A DNA stretch of 5,482 bases, from contig JAFDTZ010000130.1 in NCBI GenBank assembly GCA_019594305.1, forward strand, positions 1 to 5,482. The letters are read 5' to 3'. Numbering within the stretch: the first letter of the stretch is position 1; each line of letters opens with the position of its first letter. Position numbers and translations under genes: made by a program. Of this stretch, positions 1-4,581 are shown in pieces. Under the pieces are notes generated by a model. The model was not told the DNA's origin and searched no databases. It saw only the letters and a list, made by a program, of their open reading frames with translations. This DNA is from Thermoplasmata archaeon (GTDB lineage: Archaea; Thermoplasmatota; Thermoplasmata; Halarchaeoplasmatales; Halarchaeoplasmataceae).

Positions 1-236
1 ATTATGAATGGTATATCATCGTCTTTTTCACGTATCCTTTTTAAAAATTCAAGGCCGTCTATTTCAGGCATGAGGTAGTCGGACACGACGGCCGAGTAAT
101 AGTTACTTTCCAGCTCTTTAAGGGCCTCTTTTGCGGAACCGAAGGTTCTGATATCCAGCAAACCAAAAATATCCTTTAAATATATCACTGACTGTTCCCT
201 GATAGCGGGTTCGTCATCAACCAGCATTATCTTCAT
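1..236 (-). CDS. Response regulator receiver-domain protein, N-terminal part (cut by the left window edge)
   Basis: No name is assigned. Translating the minus strand from the ATG at 234-236 gives 78 complete residues that open with MKIMLVDDEPAIRE, the first beta strand and acidic pocket of a CheY-like receiver domain (D7, D8). The phosphoacceptor is D53 in VVSDYLMPEIDG, followed by the usual helix LEFLKRIRE. The conserved Thr/Ser and Lys of the fold, and any output domain, lie beyond the window. It could therefore be a stand-alone receiver, a receiver with PAS or DNA-binding output, or a receiver-kinase hybrid. By family knowledge, D53 should accept phosphate from a histidine kinase; the kinase encoded at 1199-3640 lacks its own receiver and is the obvious candidate partner (inference). 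The start fits a TATA box about 31 bases upstream with no Shine-Dalgarno, suggesting a leaderless or near-leaderless message. The receiver identity is very secure. Confidence 0.93.
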   Translation of the reverse strand, partial: MKIMLVDDEPAIREQSVIYLKDIFGLLDIRTFGSAKEALKELESNYYSAVVSDYLMPEIDGLEFLKRIREKDDDIPFI

Positions 237-253
237 ATATAATTTTCAAATTT

Positions 254-272
254 CCGTACGGTATATTTATAG
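254..272 (-). promoter_or_regulatory. Putative TATA box and adjoining palindrome ahead of the receiver gene
   Basis: On the minus strand CTATAAATATACC lies at 260-272, with the TATA core at 264-271 centred about 31 bases before the ATG at 236. That would place transcription start within a few bases of the ATG, as in archaeal leaderless genes, and no Shine-Dalgarno is visible. Immediately downstream is the perfect 8-base palindrome CCGTACGG (254-261), positioned where a repressor could block initiation. The promoter call rests on sequence and spacing only. Confidence 0.5.
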
Positions 273-286
273 ATATCTCAAACAAA

Positions 287-928
287 TCAATATTTGATCT
301 TGTTGGAAACGATTTTTTCCGCCAAAGCGTTGAAAGCCCTTTCAACGTTTTCTCCTGTTTTCGCGCTGGTCAAAAGATGTGGAAATTTTTGCTTGAAGGG
401 ATTTTTCTTGTTAGCCCATTTGTCAAAATGGATATAAGGTACGGGCATGAATTCCAGTTCTTCGGTCAACGCAATACGATAATAATACTTGGAAATCATG
501 TAATCGTGGAATTCTTCCCGTGATTCACTGGTGAATATGGTATTGTGCTTATCCTCAAAGTCCGTGATGATATCTTTTTTATTACCTAACACTATAACGG
601 GTATCCTGCCTGTGGTTTCGTAGAGTTGTTCAATCCATTCGTTCACATGTATGAATGTCTTCTTTCTGGTGATGTCAAAAACGATAACCGCACCCTCCGC
701 ACCAATGTAGTTGGATGAATGTTTTCCCGGATAAATAGATTTTTGTCCGTATATATCCCATATATTCAGATGGATATCCAGATCTTCCAACACTATATTT
801 TGGACGTTTACGCCTATGGTTGCCACATAGTCCTTGTCGAACCGTCCTTTCACGTAACGTCTTACCAGAGATGTTTTTCCGACAGCCCCGTCCCCGAGTA
901 GAACTATCTTGGCGGCGTGCTTTACCAT
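287..928 (-). CDS. Rab/Ras-like small GTPase with an insertion before the G5 motif
   Basis: This is a 213-residue P-loop GTPase of the Ras/Rab type with all five nucleotide motifs. G1 is GDGAVGKT (residues 12-19). G2 is T37 in the switch I stretch DYVATIG. G3 is WDIYGQ (57-62), with Q62 at the position of the catalytic Gln of Ras. G4 is NKKD (116-119) and G5 is SAK (188-190). It should therefore bind and hydrolyse GTP and act as a molecular switch, but its effector and regulators are not visible. G4 and G5 are about 68 residues apart, against roughly 26 in Ras, so about 40 residues are inserted; this stretch is rich in Tyr, Phe and Pro. The protein has no cysteine, so C-terminal prenylation is ruled out, and no membrane helix is seen; it is probably cytosolic. 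The ATG at 926-928 has no clear Shine-Dalgarno. The gene lies between a sensor kinase and a receiver gene on the same strand, which suggests shared signalling (inference). Confidence 0.93.
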   Translation of the reverse strand: MVKHAAKIVLLGDGAVGKTSLVRRYVKGRFDKDYVATIGVNVQNIVLEDLDIHLNIWDIYGQKSIYPGKHSSNYIGAEGAVIVFDITRKKTFIHVNEWIEQLYETTGRIPVIVLGNKKDIITDFEDKHNTIFTSESREEFHDYMISKYYYRIALTEELEFMPVPYIHFDKWANKKNPFKQKFPHLLTSAKTGENVERAFNALAEKIVSNKIKY

Positions 929-1198
929 AACACATACAATTACTTCATAGGTAAAATAGTTAATCGTTTTAGATGCAGGATTTCATGACGGTTTCAACAA
1001 GATAGGTATTATCGTAGAAAAATCCCGAATAAGATAATTAGGTGGCTGATCTTTTTGAATTAAAATACTGTATAGTTGCTTATTGACATATACTATATCG
1101 AATGCCGTGTACGCACCGACGATCTCCTTTGGTCAGGCATAGCAAGTTTTGTACGCGCTCATTTTATCACTTTTTGTGTCGTTGAGGTTTTACAGAAA
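929..1198. other. Intergenic region between the kinase and GTPase genes, no supportable gene
   Basis: I see no gene in these 270 bases. Reading frames crossing them either lack a plausible start or have unremarkable translations. They hold two TATA-like minus-strand elements (951-960 and about 1087-1099). They also hold the inverted pentamers ATGCC (1102-1106) and GGCAT (1136-1140), which enclose a 29-base loop, and two copies of the hexamer GTACGC (near 1110 and 1151). I searched by eye for a tRNA cloverleaf and found none. The length suggests an independent promoter for the GTPase, a long leader or a small RNA, but nothing here decides between them. Confidence 0.4.
951..960 (-). promoter_or_regulatory. 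Possible TATA-like element ahead of the GTPase gene
   Basis: The minus strand reads ACTATTTTAC at 951-960, centred about 27 bases before the GTPase ATG. This is the spacing expected for a leaderless archaeal transcript, and there is no convincing ribosome binding site before the ATG. The match to a TATA box is weak, and a better AT-rich candidate (GATATAGTATATG, near 1087-1099) lies about 160 bases upstream. Confidence 0.28.
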
Positions 1199-3640
1199 TC
1201 ACGGTTCCGACTCTCTTTTAACGAGATAAACATCGAACCGTGTACCCCCCAGTTCGGACTCAAAGATGTCTATATGTCCACCTATTTTTTTCAACGAAAT
1301 CTTGATTAATCTAAGGCCCAGATTCTTGTGCATGTCCTTGGGGATTTTTTCCTCCGTCAGTTTTTCTATAACCTCTTTTTTTATTCCTATGCCGTCGTCT
1401 TCTATGGTAATAACCACTAAATCAGCGTGTTCATGGGAGGTTATCTTTATCTTAGAACATTGAGAGTGTTTGATGGCGTTATCCATAAGGTTGGAGAATA
1501 TGCTTTCGATCAGAGTACCCCCTTGACTGTCGCTTCGTACCTTGGTGTCACCATCCGTATAGTCTACTATCAAATCGATACCGGATTCATAGGCCTTTCT
1601 CTTGTATGCGGTTATAACATCTTGCAGTATGAAATATGGATTAGTACTTCCGGCACCCGATTCGGATTCCACCGCCCTCAACATCCTCACCCTGTTGATA
1701 AGTCGACTGGTGCCGGTCACCGTCTCCAGCTGTTTACGGGCCATCTCTTCCATCTCTCCATCCAACCCCTCTTCCAACATGAGTTCAATATACCCCTGTA
1801 TTATCTGGAGTTTGTTTCCTACATCGTGTATCAATAGCGAGTGCAAAAAATCCTTCCAGTCTTCTGCGGCTTTTCTATCTGATATATCAAGTAGTGATAC
1901 CATACATGCCATGGGGTCGTTCTCCTCATCCTCGAATAAAGTTGACACCATGAATGCATCGAACATCTCGTCGTCCTTCCTTTTACAACGTATTTCGCCC
2001 ATCCAGGACCTTTTATCAAAAAGGATTTCGGGTAAATTATCGTTTTGGTTGTCATCTTTCGTAATGAGGGTATTAAGGGATGTTTTCAAAGCCGCTTCTG
2101 TATCATCGAACAAAAACATGTCCATGAATGCCTGGTTAACATAGAGTATATCTTTCTCGGTATTGATAATACATACGGCATTTATTGAACTCTCGATCGC
2201 GATATCGAGTACCTTCAATTCCTTTTCCCTCTTTTTCAACTTTGATATATCTCTGAAAAGAAGAATCAAATCGGATCTACCATCGTAGTAAGGGATAGCA
2301 CTCGCCGTTAGGGTAACAGGTATTGTTTTACCCGTTTTACGGGGAAGTAACAATTCCAGCGGGCCCGCTTTTCCCAACTTAAATGCCTCGTTGATGGTAT
2401 TATTCAGGGTTTCGCGGGAATCTTGATCCATGTCATCAGCCCATTGATTCCCCCATATCTTCCAATTAACTATGGTCTCTTGAGCGTATCCGAAAACGCT
2501 CTCGAAGGCGGGATTAACTGTTTTCACTACACCGTCCGTACCGATCACTACCAAGGGATCTATGATCGCATTTACCACGGCTATCTTCTCCTCGGTAGCT
2601 TCCTTTGCTCTAAGGAATGCCTGAGACAGGTGAGAAGTCCGTTGCTGCACCCTGGTCTCGAGTAATTCTTTGCTAAGCGCCGAAAGTTTCTCTTCTTCAA
2701 GTACTCCTTCGGGAAGTGCCAGTAATATATCTATAAAAATAGAGGGATTGCCGTATTCCTGTCTGATAAATTTAAAAATGTTTTCTAGTGTGTACCTTGC
2801 AGCATATGTTGAAACCATGTCTCCGTGAAGTTTCATTATGTCTTTACACACTTCCATTGACGTATTCAAGATACCTTCGGCTCTCTTATTGGTAGTCAAA
2901 CCGTTTTTTATCGGAGTAATCGTCTTGTAAAGTTTGCAGTCGTCACCGATGGTAAACGTCCCGGAGAAGACGGGGTAATCCCTAGCATATTCCAGTAGTA
3001 TCTCTTCCAAGGCATTTTCAACACCCAATGGGCCTAATTGATAGATATAATAATTGATCATATCCATGCACACGTTCTGCATCAGGATATCTTCGCGGAG
3101 TAGCGCCATTCGTTTTTTATCAACTCTTCTCTTCGGGATCTTCGAATGCACCACCCGGTGTATTTGTCTTTCACCGACACCTAATAAGACTAATCCGATC
3201 AAAGCGAATATTCGTGCATATAGTGAAAAGTGAGAACCCAGAAAGATATGGAGTGTCAAGAGAGGAACGCTGAAAATGATAAGTGTGCAAAGTCCGGCTA
3301 TACGCAGCCATTCGAACTTGAACAACCGGAGTATCTCAATGTTGTTGAAATCTCGTAAACGGTTTTTAATGTTATGCCAATAATAAACAAATTCGATAGC
3401 TAGCAGAATTGTTCCCGTCAAAAATAATATAAAAGATATGTTTAGGTTTTGAATTGAATATTCCGTTGAGGGGAAAACGATATACACCAATTCACTCCAG
3501 AGTATCATGAAAATACCCGTTATCCTGAGAAGGTGCTTGTAACCACTATGGAGAGAATGTAGGTTTCTTAAAGTGTAATACATTAGAAATGCTACTACGA
3601 ATAATGTAGTCCAACCGATAACGAAGGATAGACTAATCAT
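1199..3640 (-). CDS. Membrane sensor histidine kinase: ~5 TM helices, uncharacterised region, two PAS domains, HisKA-like and HATPase
   Basis: From the ATG at 3638-3640 the protein has 813 residues. Hydrophobic helices lie near residues 1-23, 36-56, 67-88, 110-134 and 139-156, giving a five-helix membrane module. Residues about 180-315 form a soluble region that I cannot assign. It ends in ALPEGVLEEEKLSALSKELL and leads into a coiled-coil-like linker (about 319-351). Two PAS domains follow (about 352-467, ending LLFRDISK, and 475-588, ending SLLDISDRK). The H-box HDVGNKLQ has its phosphoacceptor at H605. In the ATPase domain the N-box is NLMDNAIKH (N717, N721), the G1 box is EDDGIGI (747-753) and the G2 region is NLGLRLIK (773-780). 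It should autophosphorylate on H605 in response to a membrane or PAS-sensed signal and pass phosphate to a separate receiver; the receiver protein at 1-236 is the nearest candidate. The signal is unknown. An in-frame TTG at 3665-3667 could add nine residues (MPGKQRGLK), but the ATG has GAGGG six bases upstream and puts the first membrane helix at the N-terminus. Confidence 0.93.
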   Translation of the reverse strand: MISLSFVIGWTTLFVVAFLMYYTLRNLHSLHSGYKHLLRITGIFMILWSELVYIVFPSTEYSIQNLNISFILFLTGTILLAIEFVYYWHNIKNRLRDFNNIEILRLFKFEWLRIAGLCTLIIFSVPLLTLHIFLGSHFSLYARIFALIGLVLLGVGERQIHRVVHSKIPKRRVDKKRMALLREDILMQNVCMDMINYYIYQLGPLGVENALEEILLEYARDYPVFSGTFTIGDDCKLYKTITPIKNGLTTNKRAEGILNTSMEVCKDIMKLHGDMVSTYAARYTLENIFKFIRQEYGNPSIFIDILLALPEGVLEEEKLSALSKELLETRVQQRTSHLSQAFLRAKEATEEKIAVVNAIIDPLVVIGTDGVVKTVNPAFESVFGYAQETIVNWKIWGNQWADDMDQDSRETLNNTINEAFKLGKAGPLELLLPRKTGKTIPVTLTASAIPYYDGRSDLILLFRDISKLKKREKELKVLDIAIESSINAVCIINTEKDILYVNQAFMDMFLFDDTEAALKTSLNTLITKDDNQNDNLPEILFDKRSWMGEIRCKRKDDEMFDAFMVSTLFEDEENDPMACMVSLLDISDRKAAEDWKDFLHSLLIHDVGNKLQIIQGYIELMLEEGLDGEMEEMARKQLETVTGTSRLINRVRMLRAVESESGAGSTNPYFILQDVITAYKRKAYESGIDLIVDYTDGDTKVRSDSQGGTLIESIFSNLMDNAIKHSQCSKIKITSHEHADLVVITIEDDGIGIKKEVIEKLTEEKIPKDMHKNLGLRLIKISLKKIGGHIDIFESELGGTRFDVYLVKRESEP

Positions 3641-3646
3641 TTTCAA

Positions 3647-3651
3647 CCCTC
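3647..3651 (-). promoter_or_regulatory. Shine-Dalgarno GAGGG that favours the ATG start of the kinase
   Basis: The minus strand reads GAGGG, then TTGAAA, then ATG. It matches part of the archaeal anti-Shine-Dalgarno complement with a six-base spacer, which supports ATG 3640. A second, stronger GGAGG at 3678-3682 lies ten bases before the alternative TTG at 3667, so the longer form cannot be dismissed. Confidence 0.5.
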
Positions 3652-3686
3652 TTTGTTTTCCAGGCAATGGACAATTTCCTCCGATT

Positions 3687-3708
3687 ACATATACTGTCCG
3701 GTATATGT
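3687..3708. repeat. Perfect inverted repeat in the kinase leader (8-base arms, 6-base spacer)
   Basis: The plus strand reads ACATATAC (3687-3694), spacer TGTCCG, then GTATATGT (3701-3708); the arms are exact reverse complements. It lies 47-68 bases before the kinase ATG and just upstream of a GGAGG sequence. It could be a dimeric repressor operator, an RNA hairpin next to a ribosome binding site, or a symmetrical TATA-like promoter element. A minus-strand TATA-like core near 3691 would place transcription start near 3665, just upstream of the ATG. Confidence 0.55.
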
Positions 3709-3754
3709 GATTGCCTCACTTATACAACTCCAATAGAATTGGATTACGATTTAA

Positions 3755-3762
3755 GATATAAA
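3755..3762 (-). promoter_or_regulatory. Putative TATA box for the histidine kinase transcript
   Basis: The minus strand reads CTTATTTATATC at 3755-3766, with TTTATATC close to the archaeal TATA consensus. Upstream GGAAC could serve as part of a BRE. Transcription start would be expected near 3733-3736, giving a leader of about 95 bases that contains the inverted repeat at 3687-3708 and both Shine-Dalgarno candidates. The site lies after the thyX stop, which argues that the kinase is transcribed separately from fhs-thyX. Confidence 0.5.
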
Positions 3763-3900
3763 TAAGTTCCGCAAGTCTATCGATGGTATTCTATATCTAC
3801 GAACATCTTCATTAATGTTGAAAAATCCGACATATTATTAAGAGGATAAAAGGAACAGGGTGTACAACAGTGCCGACGAAGCGGCGGTATGGACCGTGGA

Positions 3901-4569
3901 TCACTGATGGCCTTTACCCAAGGGCTTGCCGCATGAAAATTCCTCTCCCTCGGGACATGGTCCTCGGAGGCACGGCGCTCCGGCGTCCTCGAATATGATC
4001 GGAGAAACCTCCTTGCAGAGGTCCAGCATCTTGTTGGCCATCTCGCGTATCTCCCACTGGGCTCTGCGGCAGCATCTGAGTGAAAAAAAATGCCACAACT
4101 CACGGGCGTTCATGGTAACTATAATATTCGTCTTCGTTGCATTGGGGAGGACGTACCTGGCATCCTCCAGGGGGATGTCCTTTTTCAGGTCGATATAGAC
4201 CTCTCTGACTTTTTTCATGAACTCGTTGTATATCCTTGCATTGTGTTCGTTATCCAGGACAGAATAGGGTATAACCGGGTCGAAATCATCGATATCGACA
4301 TATCTCTGGCTCTGCTGGCTGTAGGAGGCTATACGATGTCTCACCAGCTGATGGGTAAGCGCCCTCGAAACGCCTATCACTGAAAACGTGAAGGATGAAT
4401 GCTCGATAACACTGTGATGGCCGCTGTCCTTTATCTTCTTCAGTATCTCCCGTACAAGGTTCATATCCATCCCCTCCTTGTCCGGTACATTCTCTTTGTA
4501 ACATGTCAGTGCCGCATGAGCGGCCGCCCTGTCCGGGTCCAGTGTGTGGTTAATAAGTTCTACTTTCAT
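3901..4569 (-). CDS. thyX: Flavin-dependent thymidylate synthase ThyX
   Basis: ThyX methylates dUMP to dTMP with methylene-tetrahydrofolate, using FAD and NADPH, and releases tetrahydrofolate rather than dihydrofolate. The 222-residue protein has a normal family length. Numbered from the ATG at 4567-4569, GHHSVIEH is at 50-57 and the signature RHRX7S spans R77-H-R to S87 (RHRIASYSQQSQR). The C-terminal substrate and flavin region includes NARELWHFF (154-162) and RAQWEIRE (169-176). The start MKVELINHT is typical of the family. GTG at 4578 and ATG at 4575 are in-frame alternatives that add only three or two residues. The tail has cysteines C200, C205 and C213 (APCLRGPCPEGEEFSCG), with a C166-C167 pair upstream, which may form a metal site (inference). 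The gene begins within 10 bases of the fhs stop, so it is part of a folate operon and probably translationally coupled. The identification is secure. Confidence 0.96.
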   Translation of the reverse strand: MKVELINHTLDPDRAAAHAALTCYKENVPDKEGMDMNLVREILKKIKDSGHHSVIEHSSFTFSVIGVSRALTHQLVRHRIASYSQQSQRYVDIDDFDPVIPYSVLDNEHNARIYNEFMKKVREVYIDLKKDIPLEDARYVLPNATKTNIIVTMNARELWHFFSLRCCRRAQWEIREMANKMLDLCKEVSPIIFEDAGAPCLRGPCPEGEEFSCGKPLGKGHQ

Positions 4570-4581
4570 GGTCATCACTCA
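4567..4581 (-). promoter_or_regulatory. fhs stop / thyX start junction (translational coupling)
   Basis: The minus strand reads TGA GTG ATG ACC ATG: the fhs stop, then three closely packed in-frame thyX start candidates. GAGTGAT just before the last ATG partly matches the anti-Shine-Dalgarno complement. A stronger GGGAGGAT lies inside the end of fhs, about 18 bases before the GTG, which is far for direct use. The layout implies that ribosomes finishing fhs re-initiate on thyX. Confidence 0.45.

Larger units (their letters stand above)
3641..3900. other. Intergenic region between thyX and the kinase gene
   Basis: These 260 bases hold the kinase promoter and leader elements in their left part. 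The right part (about 3780-3900) has no gene I can support. On the minus strand short T-runs follow the thyX stop (CCTTTTATCC near 3846, GGATTTTTC near 3820-3828). These could serve as archaeal oligo-T terminators, but they are short and have no strong stem. An 18-residue frame starting at an ATG near 3834 has no ribosome binding site and is not called. Confidence 0.4.

Noticed and set aside
566..573. TGATGA-like box suggestive of a C/D box RNA
   Set aside because: It lies inside the GTPase coding region with no properly spaced CTGA boxes.
1100..1180. Possible tRNA or structured RNA in the kinase-GTPase gap
   Set aside because: No acceptor stem, T-loop consensus or anticodon arm could be assembled; only a 5-base stem with a 29-base loop is seen.
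1076..1309. Plus-strand open frame of 77 codons across the kinase 3' end
   Set aside because: It overlaps the kinase C-terminal coding sequence in antisense, lacks a ribosome binding site and has no recognisable domain.
1602..2144. Plus-strand open frame of 180 codons
   Set aside because: It lies wholly antisense to the PAS/HisKA part of the kinase; its Ser/Ile-rich composition is a mirror of the real frame.
3638..3677. Short upstream frame TTG...TAG overlapping the kinase start
   Set aside because: Its TTG lies only three bases after GGAGG, too close for normal initiation, and the 13-residue product has no distinguishing feature.
3777..4103. Minus-strand 108-codon frame overlapping the end of thyX
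   Set aside because: It reads the conserved ThyX C-terminus in the wrong frame; the product is Arg/Ser-rich with no family features.
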